This document shows, piece by piece, positions 53,021-62,044 of a stretch of 64,000 nt of DNA. Positions within the stretch are counted from its first letter, which is position 1, and each line of letters begins with the position of its first letter. Under the pieces are notes generated by a model. It had not been told where the DNA came from. It saw only the letters and a program-made list of their open reading frames with translations, and did no database searches. The stretch is taken from assembly GCF_014203355.1 (NCBI RefSeq), contig NZ_JACHIR010000001.1:2544038-2608037 (forward strand), given 5' to 3'. The position numbers were made by a program, and so were the translations under genes. The DNA comes from Kutzneria kofuensis (GTDB lineage Bacteria; Actinomycetota; Actinomycetes; Mycobacteriales; Pseudonocardiaceae).

Positions 53021-53628
53021 CGGGGACGCCGGATCGCGTGGTACGCGGCCAGCACCAGCATGCCGCCGCCACCGGCGAAGGCCAGCACCAGGAAGTTGCC
53101 CGGCACGCCGGCGAGCACGCTGCCGGCGGCCGAGACCAGCATCCAGACGCCGAGCGCGTACTGCGGCACGTCCCGCCACAGCATCCCGCCGGCCAGGTAC
53201 ATCAGCCCGACCACCGCCAGCGAGCTGGCCGTCCACATCAGACTGGTGACGTCCCAGGACGTCATCAGTTCCCGCTGCAGCGCGGACTGCACGACGGCGT
53301 TGGCCGCGAATGCCACCCCCCACGCCGTGCCGTACATGGCGCCGATCGTGCGGGACGGGCCCCGCATCCCCCTCGAGGCCCGCACCCCCTGCACGATCGG
53401 CAACACGAGGGCGATCGCGCCGAGCACCCCGAGCACCACGCCGGCCACCGCCGCCGGCACGACGCCGTGCAGCGCCAGATACCAGCCGCCGAAGCCGAGC
53501 AGGTACGCCAGTCCCCAGGCGAACATGATGAGTTCCGGCTTGACCCCGCGCCGCTTGCGCAGTTCCGCGCGCTGCCCCTCGATCAGCGCCAGCGATTCCG
53601 CCGGCGAGAGCTCGCCTTCCGCGTCCAT
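53017..53628 (-). CDS. Hypothetical membrane protein heading the ABC operon
   Basis: The 203-residue product begins DAEGELSPAESLALIEGQRAELRKRRGVKPELIMFAWGLAYLLGFGG, a cytosolic coil region followed by five or six hydrophobic segments. I do not recognise a specific family. The layout, a membrane protein co-encoded with a small winged-helix regulator, is common in actinobacteria. ATG 53628 is preceded by AGGGGTGG. ATGA overlap with the regulator. A palindromic operator lies 28 bases upstream of the start. Confidence 0.75.
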   Translation of the reverse strand: MDAEGELSPAESLALIEGQRAELRKRRGVKPELIMFAWGLAYLLGFGGWYLALHGVVPAAVAGVVLGVLGAIALVLPIVQGVRASRGMRGPSRTIGAMYGTAWGVAFAANAVVQSALQRELMTSWDVTSLMWTASSLAVVGLMYLAGGMLWRDVPQYALGVWMLVSAAGSVLAGVPGNFLVLAFAGGGGMLVLAAYHAIRRPR

Positions 53629-53655
53629 CCGCCCACCCCTCACGATCCCCGAGCA

Positions 53656-53672
53656 ACTTTGTAACACAAAGT
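53656..53672. promoter_or_regulatory. Perfect palindromic operator
   Basis: ACTTTGT-AAC-ACAAAGT is a perfect 7-bp inverted repeat upstream of the membrane protein-regulator-ABC operon. It is unusually AT-rich for this DNA, as expected for a promoter with a repressor site. The HTH_34 regulator at 52703 is the best candidate binder. Confidence 0.65.
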
Positions 53673-53752
53673 ACCTCACCCCGCAAAGAGCACATGTCGT
53701 GGGTTACCCTGTGATCACGCTGGGTCACCCGCGCGCGAGGGGGGAGCACCGC

Positions 53753-54982
53753 ATGACGGACCTGCCGCTGATCTCCGGGCCCGACTTCCCGATCGGCATC
53801 TACTGGCCCCCGCCGCCGGAGGAGACCACCGCCCAGCGCTACCAGGAGATCGCCGCCGCCGGCTTCACCTTCGTGATCACGGGCAACTACCTGGGCGACG
53901 GCAACATCATCGGCTGGGCGCTCAAGCTGGCCGACGCGGTCGGGCTGAAGGTGCTGGTGTTCGAGGACACCCAACTGCTCAACCTCACCCGCTTCTTCGA
54001 CATCAACGACGACCGGTCCGTCCCGATGACGATCACCATGGCCGACGGCGCCGAACTGGTCCGGCGGGTGGAGGCCGCCTACGGCGGGCACGCCTCGCTG
54101 GCCGGCTACAACCTCTTCGACGAGCCGGACTACAACAAGTTCGACACCGTCGGCAAGGCGTTCCAGCTGGTGCGGCAGAACGCGCCGGGCCGGCTCCCCT
54201 ACGCCAACCTGCTGCCCGACCTCGGCCGAGCGCCGGGCGACTACCCGAACTACATCGAGCGGTACTGCCAGGTCGTGCAGCCGGCCCTGCTCTCGTTCGA
54301 CCGCTACCCGCTGACCTCGGCGCCCGGCTCGTTCGACGCCAACTACTTCACCAACTGGGTCGACATCCGCGAGGCCGGCCTGCGGCACAACCTGCCGACG
54401 TGGACCTACATCCAGGCGGTCGGCACCAACTGGTACCGGGCGCCGAGCAACGCCGAGATGCTCTGGCTGATCAACGTCAGCCTGGCCTACGGCTGCAAGG
54501 GAATCCAGTACTTCACCTACTGGCAGCCGGATCCGGCCCGGCGCGAGGACTTCTCGCCGGCGCTGATGGACCTGTCCGGCCGGCAGACCACCCGCTACCA
54601 GGGCGCGAAGACGATCAACACGACCTGGCTGCGCCAGGTCGGCCGGGAGCTCAAGCCGCTGGTGTCGGAACGGGTCATGCACTACGACGACCCGGACGAC
54701 CCGCCGCGGGTGACCACCTTCAGCCCGGACGCCTACGTCTCGGCGGTGTCCGGTGATCCGGTGATCCTCGGGCAGTTCACCTCGGGCGGCCCGGGGCGCT
54801 GGCTGCTGGTGACCAACCGGTCCTTCACCGGGCCCAGCACCACCTCGATCTGGTTCGGGTCCGCGGTGTCGTCGGTGACGCTGTTCGACCCGGGCACGCA
54901 GACCTACCGGCCGGTGAGCGATCCCTCGTCGGTCACGGTGATGCTGCCGACCGGCGGCGCGGCGCTGTACCGCCTCCAGTAG
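53753..54982 (+). CDS. Glycoside-hydrolase-like TIM-barrel protein
   Basis: The 409-residue protein has no signal peptide. It looks like a TIM barrel: FPIGIYWPPPPEETTAQRYQEIAAAGFTFVITG, FDEPDYNKF (acid/base-like Glu in DEP), LLSFDRYPLT, LPTWTYIQAVGTNWYRAPSNAEMLWLINVSLAYGCKGIQYFTYWQ and a C-terminal beta domain. These features resemble GH42/GH35/GH5-clan glycosidases, but I cannot name the family. ATG 53753 follows AGGGGGGAGCACC. Expressed alone. It probably acts on a cytosolic glycoside or is a non-catalytic relative. Confidence 0.6.
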   Translation: MTDLPLISGPDFPIGIYWPPPPEETTAQRYQEIAAAGFTFVITGNYLGDGNIIGWALKLADAVGLKVLVFEDTQLLNLTRFFDINDDRSVPMTITMADGAELVRRVEAAYGGHASLAGYNLFDEPDYNKFDTVGKAFQLVRQNAPGRLPYANLLPDLGRAPGDYPNYIERYCQVVQPALLSFDRYPLTSAPGSFDANYFTNWVDIREAGLRHNLPTWTYIQAVGTNWYRAPSNAEMLWLINVSLAYGCKGIQYFTYWQPDPARREDFSPALMDLSGRQTTRYQGAKTINTTWLRQVGRELKPLVSERVMHYDDPDDPPRVTTFSPDAYVSAVSGDPVILGQFTSGGPGRWLLVTNRSFTGPSTTSIWFGSAVSSVTLFDPGTQTYRPVSDPSSVTVMLPTGGAALYRLQ

Positions 54983-55080
54983 CCGGGTTCCGGTAGCCCA
55001 CGGGGGATCGCCTCGACGCTGGGAGCGAGCGCCGAGTACGGTCGACAGCGGCCTTCCACCCCGTGAGAGGTGTGTCGACA

Positions 55081-55827
55081 ATGGCGGACGAGCCCCGGCG
55101 CAGCGTCGTGCGCAGGCTGCTCAGCGTCCTGGCCACCTTCGACGCCGCCACGCCCACCCTGTCGCTCACCGAGATCGCCGCCCGCACCGAGCTGCCGCTG
55201 CCCACCGCGCACCGGTTCCTGGCCGAGCTGACCACCGGCGGATGGCTGGAACGGTTGCCCGACGGGCGATACCGGGTGGGGTTGCGGCTGTGGAAGCTCG
55301 GCACGCTCGCGCCGAGCCACCGCAACCTCCGCGAGCTCGCGTTGCCGTACATGCAGGACCTGCACGACGCCACCCGGGAGACCATCCAGCTCGCCGTGCT
55401 CGACGGGCGGACCGCGCTGTGCGTGGAGAACATCAACGGCAGTCGATCGGCGCCGGCGAAGACCCGCATCGGCGGCCGATTACCGTTACACGCCACCGGT
55501 GTCGGCAAGGTGCTGCTCGCCGCCGCCGGGCCGGAGCTGCTGGCCTCGTTGGCGGAGAAGGGATTCCGCCGGTTCACCCGGTACACCATCGTCGAGCCCG
55601 GGCGGCTGACCCGGACGTTGGAGACGGTGCGGGACGAGCAGGTGGCCTTCTCCCGTGAGGAGATGACGCTGGGCGCCTGCTCGGTCGCCTCGCCCGTGAC
55701 CAGCGAATCCGGCGAGGTGGTGGCCGCGCTGTCGATCGTCGCGCACTCGTCGGTGGACGTCGACCGGCTCGCCTTCGCCCTGCGGACCGCGGCCAGCGGC
55801 ATCTCCCGGCAGACCCGGCTGCTCTAA
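55081..55827 (+). CDS. IclR-family transcriptional regulator
   Basis: The 248-residue protein has a winged helix (SVVRRLLSVLATFDAATPTLSLTEIAARTELPLPTAHRFLAELTTGGWLERLPDGRYRVGLRL) and the IclR effector domain (LHATGVGKVLLAAAGPELLASL...ASPVTSESGEVVAALSIVAHSS). ATG 55081 gives ADEPRRSVVRR. It overlaps the convergent glycosylase gene by four bases. It may regulate the neighbouring glycosidase genes or an aromatic/sugar pathway elsewhere. Confidence 0.92.
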   Translation: MADEPRRSVVRRLLSVLATFDAATPTLSLTEIAARTELPLPTAHRFLAELTTGGWLERLPDGRYRVGLRLWKLGTLAPSHRNLRELALPYMQDLHDATRETIQLAVLDGRTALCVENINGSRSAPAKTRIGGRLPLHATGVGKVLLAAAGPELLASLAEKGFRRFTRYTIVEPGRLTRTLETVRDEQVAFSREEMTLGACSVASPVTSESGEVVAALSIVAHSSVDVDRLAFALRTAASGISRQTRLL

Positions 55828-56717
55828 AGCGCTTCGCGGCGCAGTGCACCCAGCGCGGTGTGCAGGTAGTAGGCCCAGTAGCCGAGGTTGGTGCCGTAGC
55901 GGGCCCGGAGTTTCCCGTTGTCGTAGCCGGGGCCGTAGACCTGGGCGGTGGCGTCGGCGAAGGACGGCAGCTCCAGCGGCACGTGGTCCATGCGGCCGAG
56001 GCCGCGCAGCAGGATGGCGGCGGCGGAGAACTCGCCGACGCCCTTGATCGCCCGCAGCGCGCGGGTCGCCTGCGCGTAGCCGGCGGTGCGGAGGTAGTCC
56101 TCGCCGATGTCGAGCAGCCCGGCGACGAGGTTGACGAGGTAGCCGGCCTTCCGCTCGTTGTGAACGATGGCGTTCCAGTCGGCGACGCCGAGCGCCCGCA
56201 GGTCGGTGAGCTCGGGGAAGGCCCGGAACTCGAGACCGTCGTGGCGGATGGCGCGACCGAACTCCTCGGTGATCCGGCGCTTGCGGGCGACGGAGACGGT
56301 GCGCGGCGACCGCTGGGTGAGCACGGCCCAGACGCCGATCTCGGCGATGGTGAGGAACCGGACCTGGTGCAGCCCGCGCAGCGCGTGCACGAGCCGGGCG
56401 TAGTCGGGGTGGTCGCCGGCGGCCTGCGCGTAGAACTCGGTGAGGTCGTCGGACAGGCTGAGGTAGCCGTCGATCTTGTCGAGCACCTTGCGGCGACGGG
56501 CGTCGTCGATCGGGCGGTCGGAGAACAGCTCGTAGGCGACGCCGTCCGCGCTGGGCGAGACGTGGAAGACGAACGCCTGCCCGTCGACGGCGATGGCCTT
56601 GGTGATGGTCTCGTCGGTCATCACCTGGTCACCGCGGCAGGCGCCGAAGTTGCGCAGGAAGCGGATCGAGGTCCGCAGGTCGAAGGGCTGGCTGGCGGTG
56701 AGGGTTCCGGTGGTCAT
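55824..56717 (-). CDS. DNA-3-methyladenine glycosylase II-like protein (HhH-GPD)
   Basis: The 297-residue protein has an AlkA-like N-terminal domain (FDLRTSIRFLRNFGACRGDQ) and a helix-hairpin-helix region IKGVGEFSAAAILLRGLGRMDHVPLELPSFADA. At the place where AlkA has the catalytic Asp (FPATD) this protein reads VPLEL, so the catalytic residue may be a nearby Glu or be missing. The start ATG 56717 gives TTGTLTASQPFD. The gene is divergent from the WYL regulator; a DNA-repair role under that regulator is suggested. Confidence 0.75.
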   Translation of the reverse strand: MTTGTLTASQPFDLRTSIRFLRNFGACRGDQVMTDETITKAIAVDGQAFVFHVSPSADGVAYELFSDRPIDDARRRKVLDKIDGYLSLSDDLTEFYAQAAGDHPDYARLVHALRGLHQVRFLTIAEIGVWAVLTQRSPRTVSVARKRRITEEFGRAIRHDGLEFRAFPELTDLRALGVADWNAIVHNERKAGYLVNLVAGLLDIGEDYLRTAGYAQATRALRAIKGVGEFSAAAILLRGLGRMDHVPLELPSFADATAQVYGPGYDNGKLRARYGTNLGYWAYYLHTALGALRREAL

Positions 56718-56735
56718 GGACAGGACGCTACGAGC

Positions 56736-56763
56736 CATATAGGTCAGATCCTGTCCCATATAG
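56736..56763. promoter_or_regulatory. CATATAG direct repeats in the glycosylase/WYL gap
   Basis: CATATAG occurs at 56736-56742 and 56757-56763, exactly 21 bases (two helical turns) apart, around GGTCAGATCCTGTCC. In a 54-base gap between divergent genes this is a likely binding site for the WYL regulator, placing it on the same face of the helix. Confidence 0.55.
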
Positions 56764-56771
56764 TCGGCGGC

Positions 56772-57734
56772 ATGCCGGACATGCCCGCGAGACTGCTCAG
56801 GCTGCTGTCACTGCTCCAGACGCCCCGGGAGTGGCCGGGCAGCGAGCTGGCGGAGCGGCTGGGTGTCAGTCCCCGGACGATCCGGCGCGACATCGAGCGG
56901 CTGCGCGAACTGGACTATCCGGTACAGGCGTCGATGGGCGCGGAGGGCGGCTACCGGTTGGCGGCGGGCCAGGCGATGCCGCCGCTGCTGCTGGACGACG
57001 AGGAGGCGGTGGCGATCGCCGTCGGCCTGCGGGCGGCGGCCGGGCACGCGGTGGACGGCATCGAGGAGGCGTCGGTGCGGGCGCTGGCCAAGCTGTCCCA
57101 GGTACTGCCATCCCGGCTGCGGCACCGGGTCGGCGCGTTGAGCCTGGCCACGGAGGCGTTGCTGAGCGGCGACGGGCCGACGGTCGACCCGGACGACCTG
57201 GCGGCGATCTCGTCGGCCGTAGCCAGCGGCGAGCGGCTGCGGTTCCGCTACGCGAAGGCGGACGGCTCGCAGGAGTCCGGCCGGCACGTGGAGCCGCACC
57301 GGCTCGTGGCCACGCAACGAAAGTGGTACCTGGTGGCGTGGGACCTCGACCGGGCGGACTGGCGGATCTTCCGGGTCGACCGGATGAGCGAGCCGCGGCA
57401 GACCGGTGCCCGCGCGACGCCACACGAACTGCCGGCCGAGGACGCGGCAGCCTACGTGTCGAGCACGTTGTTCGGCCGCTCCCCCACCTACGACGCGGTG
57501 ATCACGTTGCACGCTCCGATCGACGAGGTGCGTCGGCGGATGGGCGGTGCCAAGGCGGACCTCGTCGCACTGGACGAGAGCAGGTGCCGACTTCGTGCCC
57601 GGTCCGACTCGGTGCGCTGGATCGCGTTCCGGGTGATCACGCTGGACTGCGACTTCACCGTCGAGCAGCCGCCCGAGCTGGCGGCCTACCTGCGCACGCT
57701 GAGCGCCCGGGTCGCCCGCGCGGCCGGCACTTAG
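56772..57734 (+). CDS. WYL-domain transcriptional regulator
   Basis: The 320-residue protein has an HTH (LLRLLSLLQTPREWPGSELAERLGVSPRTIRRDIERLRELDYPV) and a WYL domain (LRFRYAKADGSQESGRHVEPHRLVATQRKWYLVAWDLDRADWRIFRVDRMS). WYL regulators bind nucleic-acid or nucleotide ligands and often govern DNA-damage or defence genes. ATG 56772 is used. It is divergent from the 3-methyladenine glycosylase, so it may sense damage products and control that gene. Confidence 0.92.
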   Translation: MPDMPARLLRLLSLLQTPREWPGSELAERLGVSPRTIRRDIERLRELDYPVQASMGAEGGYRLAAGQAMPPLLLDDEEAVAIAVGLRAAAGHAVDGIEEASVRALAKLSQVLPSRLRHRVGALSLATEALLSGDGPTVDPDDLAAISSAVASGERLRFRYAKADGSQESGRHVEPHRLVATQRKWYLVAWDLDRADWRIFRVDRMSEPRQTGARATPHELPAEDAAAYVSSTLFGRSPTYDAVITLHAPIDEVRRRMGGAKADLVALDESRCRLRARSDSVRWIAFRVITLDCDFTVEQPPELAAYLRTLSARVARAAGT

Positions 57735-57848
57735 GGCGACATTCGGACAAAGTCCCGGGCCAGGGCCGACGGAGGCGTTGACCGAATCGGTTCAGGTTGC
57801 GAGGATGGCGCCTGCCTCCGCCAGAGTGACGCTTCCGGAGGTGTACCC

Positions 57849-59198
57849 ATGATCCGGTTCCCAGCGCTGCTGGGCTCGGTGGCACTGGCCGTGACCTGCC
57901 TCGCCGCGCCGGCGGCACAGGCGGCGACGGACGGGCCGGCGGTGACGGTCGCCCAGGCCGCGAGCGGCCATGTCGGCCAGGAGTTCGCCGGCTTCAGCTA
58001 CGAGAAGGACCGCGTCGGCGCGGGCATGTTCGACGCGGCGGACACCGACCTGGTGCGGCTGTTCCGGCTGCTCGGGCCGAGCTCGCTGCGCATCGGCGGC
58101 AACCTGGTCGACATGACGCCCTGGAACCCCGCCGGGGCGGGCGGCTCGCCCACCGAGGTGGCGCCGGCCGACGTGGTCAAGCTGGCCGGGTTCGCCCGGG
58201 CCACCGGGTGGAAGGTGATCTACGGCCTCAACCTGAAGACCAACACGGCGGAGAGCGCGGCCGACGAGGCGGCGTTCGCGGCCAGGACGCTGGGCCGCAG
58301 CCTGGAGGCGTTCGAGATCGGCAACGAGCCGAACTTCTACCGCACCGAGGCCGCCTACGAGGCGTCGTACGAGTCGTACGTGGCGGCGATCAAGGCGAAG
58401 GTGCCGAACGCCGTCTTCGAGGGGCCGGGCGTGACCAACGGCCAGAACGCGTGGCTGGCGCCGTTCACCGCCAAGGAGAAGTCGAACGGCCTGCGCATCC
58501 TGTCCATGCACAGCTACATCGGCGACCAGACCACCGGCACCATCCCCGGCATGCTCGCCTCCAACGGCAAGGGCTACGAGGAGAAGGACGAGACGGCGCT
58601 GCAGACCACCAAGGCGGCCGACGACATCCCGCAGTGGCGGATGAGCGAGGCCAACTCCTACTACCACGGCGGCACCGCCGGCGTGAGCAACGTGCAGGCG
58701 GCGTCGCTGTGGTCGCTGGACTTCATGTACGGCATCGCCGCGCACAACGGTGACGGTGTGAACTTCCACGGCGGCACCTCGACGCAGTGGCCGCTGAACT
58801 ACTCGCCGATCAAGTACGACGGCTTGAAGCCGGTCGGCGTGCAGGGCGTGTTCTACGGCGAGCTGCTGTGGACGCTGGCCGGCACCGGCGCGCTGCACGC
58901 CGCGACCGTCACCGGGGCAAGCGACGTGACGGCGTGGGGCATCGGCAACAACGTCATCGTCAACAACAAGGGCACCTCGGCGCAGACCCTCACCGTGAAC
59001 CTGCGCTCGGCGGCGGTGCTGGGTACCGAGTATGTGCTGACCGCGCCGTCGCTGGACTCGACGGCGATCACCATCGCCGGCTCGGGCGTGGACGCGAAGG
59101 GCTCGTTCCACCCGGCGCCGAAGCTGGTGCGGGTGCACGGCCACACGGCCACCATCACCGTGCCGGCCGGCAGCGCCGCGCTGCTGAAGACCCGCTGA
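57849..59198 (+). CDS. Secreted GH79-like beta-glucuronidase/heparanase-fold enzyme
   Basis: The 449-residue protein has a signal peptide (IRFPALLGSVALAVTCLAAPAAQA, cut near AATDG). The catalytic barrel has GPSSLRIGGN, the acid/base Glu in EAFEIGNEPNFY and the probable nucleophile Glu in WRMSEANSYYHGG, with HSYIG between, as in GH79. A C-terminal beta domain follows (ATVTGASDVTAWGIGNN to the end). It should cleave beta-glucuronides in plant or microbial polymers outside the cell. Start ATG 57849 follows GGAGGTGTACCC. Confidence 0.85.
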   Translation: MIRFPALLGSVALAVTCLAAPAAQAATDGPAVTVAQAASGHVGQEFAGFSYEKDRVGAGMFDAADTDLVRLFRLLGPSSLRIGGNLVDMTPWNPAGAGGSPTEVAPADVVKLAGFARATGWKVIYGLNLKTNTAESAADEAAFAARTLGRSLEAFEIGNEPNFYRTEAAYEASYESYVAAIKAKVPNAVFEGPGVTNGQNAWLAPFTAKEKSNGLRILSMHSYIGDQTTGTIPGMLASNGKGYEEKDETALQTTKAADDIPQWRMSEANSYYHGGTAGVSNVQAASLWSLDFMYGIAAHNGDGVNFHGGTSTQWPLNYSPIKYDGLKPVGVQGVFYGELLWTLAGTGALHAATVTGASDVTAWGIGNNVIVNNKGTSAQTLTVNLRSAAVLGTEYVLTAPSLDSTAITIAGSGVDAKGSFHPAPKLVRVHGHTATITVPAGSAALLKTR

Positions 59199-59204
59199 TT
59201 GCTG

Positions 59205-59255
59205 CCACATGCGCTTCCCACTTGCGTTTGAGTGACAAGTGGGAAGCGCATGTGG
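59205..59255. terminator. Perfect 20-bp bidirectional hairpin
   Basis: CCACATGCGCTTCCCACTTG (59205-59224) is exactly complementary to 59236-59255 with an 11-base loop. It sits between the GH79 gene and the convergent ABC-F-like gene and probably terminates both. Confidence 0.78.
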
Positions 59256-59267
59256 TGAAAGGGGGCG

Positions 59268-60245
59268 TCAGCTGACGCGGGCGGTGGGGCGGAGGGTGAG
59301 CTCGGGGCCGGTCCAGCGGGCGCGGAACATGCGGTCGCCGGAGACGACGACCACCGCACCGGCGTAGTTCTCCAGCGCAACCTCCAGCTCCTCCGCCAGC
59401 GTCGGCGGCAGCTGGTCAGTCGGCTCGTCCAGCAGTAGAACGTCCACTTCGGACACCAGTAGTCGGGCCAGGTCCAGTCGCCGGAGTTGGCCGGCGGACA
59501 GCGCGCCGACGGGCCTCTGCAGGTCTTCCTCAGCGAACAGACCCAGCGCCAGCAGCCGTTCGGCGTGTTCGTCGAAGGTGCCGGGGCGGCCGCGGGCAAA
59601 CGTCGCCAACAGGCTTCGCTGCGGCGTCCGGGCAACGCTTTCCCGTGGTAGGTACCCAATCCGTCCACTACGAACGATGGAGCCGGTGTCGGGACGGCGC
59701 TGCCCGGCGAGCACCGAGAGCAGCGTGGACCCGCCGGGGCCGGAGACAAGGAGCCGGGATCCGGCGGCGACGGCCAGCTCGCCGATGTCGAGTTCGCCCC
59801 GCACGGCAATGCCGTTGGCGGCAAGCACAGTCCCGCACGCGGCGCCGGCGTCGAACCGGAGCGGGTCGGGCGGCCGTGGCACGGGATCGGCCCACAGGTC
59901 ATCCGCGCCGCGCTCGATGGCCGTGACCCAGGCGAGGTACTCCCGCTCCCATCGCTTGCGGGCCGACCACTTCTCCGCCAGGTAGCCGGCATAGCCGTTG
60001 CCGTAGCGGGTGATCATGCGCCCATCGGCCTCGATCACGGTGGTGGCAACGCGATCCAGGAGCAGACGGTCGTGCGTCGCCATCACCAGCGGGCCGCGAT
60101 GGGCGAGCAACCGTTCCACGTCGAGGTTCGTGGGTTCGTCGAGCACCAGCAACTCCGGATCGCCGGCGAGCTGCCGGAGCACCGCGGATCGGTTCTCGCC
60201 GACGACGCCGACGCGCTCGCCGGGTCGAAAGGACAGTGTTGACAT
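59268..60245 (-). pseudogene. Degenerate ABC-F-like protein with broken Walker A motifs
   Basis: The 325-residue protein keeps ABC-F layout (NBD-linker-NBD with linker AGYLAEKWSARKRWEREYLAW), but the first Walker A (GENRS at 16-20) is followed at once by VLRQLAGDPELLVLDEPTNLD, so most of NBD1 is deleted. In NBD2 the Walker A reads SGPGGSTLLSVL (170-179), lacking the AGK of GPNGAGKST. The H-loop His is Gly in VVVVSGDRMF. Signature LSAGQLRRLDLARLL and LLLDEPT are intact. It resembles antibiotic-resistance ABC-F proteins but cannot be a normal ATPase. The frame is open, so decay may be recent or the protein retooled. Confidence 0.7.
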
Positions 60246-60382
60246 GTGACACCTACCGCGAGGAAAGCATGCGGACATGCCCGCCGGGCGATCAGCGCCT
60301 CGGACACGGGCCTGGAGCAGAACGGTGTCAGCTCAACATGATGCGACGAGGGTGGCAGCGGGTCCGCGCCGGCGTCAACGGA

Positions 60383-61585
60383 TTATCCGAGATCCTCCAG
60401 CCGGCGTCGGAGGTGCTCGGCGGTCGGCTCGTTGAGCCCGCTGGCCAAAGCCCGCTCGTACGCGGCGCGGGCAGAGTCCTTGTCGCCCAGGCGGTTCAGC
60501 AGCTCGGCCCGGCTGGCATGCCACCAGGGGTACGCCTCCAGGTCCGGAATCGCGTCCACCAGGGCCAGACCGGCGGCGGCGCCGTCGCGCTCGGCGACGG
60601 CGACAGCTCGGTTGAGCCGGACCACGGGCGTGTCGTGCACGGTCAGCAGCACGTCGTACCAGGAGACGACAGCGTCCCAGTTGGTCTCCGCGTACGACAG
60701 GGACAGCGCGTGACAGGCGGCGATCGCGGCCTGCACGGCGTAACGGTCGGGGCGATCGGGGCTGCGCCGCAGGGCCACGCCGACCAGCTCGACGCCCTCC
60801 TTGATCGCGCGAGCGTCCCACAGCGACCGATCCTGGTCGGCGAGCAGCACCGGCGCGCCGTCGATCACCCGCGCCGCGCGGCGGGATTCCTGCAGCAGCA
60901 TCAGCGCCAGCAGGCCCAGCACCGTCGGCTCGTCGGGCATCAGCTCGGCCAGCACCCGGCCCAGCCGCACGGCCTCCGCCGCGAGCCCGGACCGGCTGAT
61001 GTCGGCGTACCCCTCGTTGAAGATCAGGTACACCGTCGTGGCCACGCCGGCGAGCCGGTCCGGTAGCTCCTCGGCCGCCGGCACCCGGTACGGGATGCCC
61101 GCCTTGGCGATCTTCTGCTTGGCCCGGGTCAGCCGCTTGGCCATGGTCGCCTCGGGCACCATCAGCCCGCGCGCCACCTCGGCCGTGGACAGCCCGGCCA
61201 GGGTGCGCAGCGCCAGCGCCACCTGCGCGTCCAGCGACAGGAACGGGTGGCAGCAGGTGAACACCAGCCGCAGCAGGTCGTCCCGGACCACCTCCGGCGG
61301 CTCGTCGGCGGGATCCACCAGGTCCATCGCCGCGGCCTCCTTGCCGGCCCGCCGGCCCTCGCGGCGGATGTGGTCGATGGCCTGCCGCTTGGCCGCGACC
61401 AGCAGCCACGCCCGCGGGTTGTCGGGCACGCCGTCACGCGGCCACGTCTCCAGCGCCCGCACCACCGCGTCCTGGGTGGCGTCCTCGGCCAGGTCGACGC
61501 TGCCGGTGACGCGGATCAGCGTGGCCAGCACGCGGGCACGTTCCTCACGCACCAGCCGCGCGACCGCGTCACCGGCGTCCGTCAT
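60383..61585 (-). CDS. ECF42-type RNA polymerase sigma factor with C-terminal extension
   Basis: The 400-residue protein has sigma2 (RVLATLIRVTGSVDLAEDATQDAVVRALETWPRDGVPDNPRAWLLVAAKRQAIDHIRR) and sigma4 (LSTAEVARGLMVPEATMAKRLTRAKQKI), then a long C-terminal TPR-like extension (from ~190). The DGPF/YCII gene overlaps its start by four bases, the hallmark of the ECF42 group. There is no anti-sigma gene; the extension is thought to set activity. ATG 61585 is used. Confidence 0.92.
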   Translation of the reverse strand: MTDAGDAVARLVREERARVLATLIRVTGSVDLAEDATQDAVVRALETWPRDGVPDNPRAWLLVAAKRQAIDHIRREGRRAGKEAAAMDLVDPADEPPEVVRDDLLRLVFTCCHPFLSLDAQVALALRTLAGLSTAEVARGLMVPEATMAKRLTRAKQKIAKAGIPYRVPAAEELPDRLAGVATTVYLIFNEGYADISRSGLAAEAVRLGRVLAELMPDEPTVLGLLALMLLQESRRAARVIDGAPVLLADQDRSLWDARAIKEGVELVGVALRRSPDRPDRYAVQAAIAACHALSLSYAETNWDAVVSWYDVLLTVHDTPVVRLNRAVAVAERDGAAAGLALVDAIPDLEAYPWWHASRAELLNRLGDKDSARAAYERALASGLNEPTAEHLRRRLEDLG

Positions 61586-61932
61586 GCGAACTGGACCACC
61601 GGGCGGATCTCGATGGCGCCGCCGTTCCACGCCGCCGGGATCTGCGCCGCGGTCTTCACCGCTTCCTCCAGGTCAGCGCATTCCAGCAGGTAGTAGCCGG
61701 TCAGCGCCTCCTTCGTCTCCGCGTACGGGCCGTCCGTGGTCAGCACGTCGCCGCCCTTGCCGCCGGTCACCCGCACAGTGGTGGCGGTCGACGTCGGGTA
61801 CAGCGCGTTGCCGCCGCGGATCACCGCGGCCGCCGCCCGGCCGAACTCGCTGTACTCCTCGTTCATCTCGACGGGCGCGGACTGGTGCCAGTCCATGTCC
61901 TTGTTGTAGATCAGGGCGAGATAGGTGGTCAT
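61582..61932 (-). CDS. YCII/DGPF-domain protein, partner of ECF42
   Basis: The 116-residue protein starts TTYLALIYNKDMDW and has the DGPYAETKEALTGYYLLECADLEEAV region that names the DGPF family. ECF42 sigma factors are nearly always beside one or more DGPF genes, which are their usual targets. It overlaps the sigma factor gene by four bases, so they are co-translated. Function of the DGPF fold is unknown. Confidence 0.92.
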   Translation of the reverse strand: MTTYLALIYNKDMDWHQSAPVEMNEEYSEFGRAAAAVIRGGNALYPTSTATTVRVTGGKGGDVLTTDGPYAETKEALTGYYLLECADLEEAVKTAAQIPAAWNGGAIEIRPVVQFA

Positions 61933-62044
61933 GGCTGCTCCCGAGTGGTGCGGGCCGGCTCTTTCCGCCGACCGACACCCTAGGGACGAACAGCCGGGCC
62001 CGCAGATGGACACCGGCCGGAAATTTCTTCCGAGGGGCTCCTGG

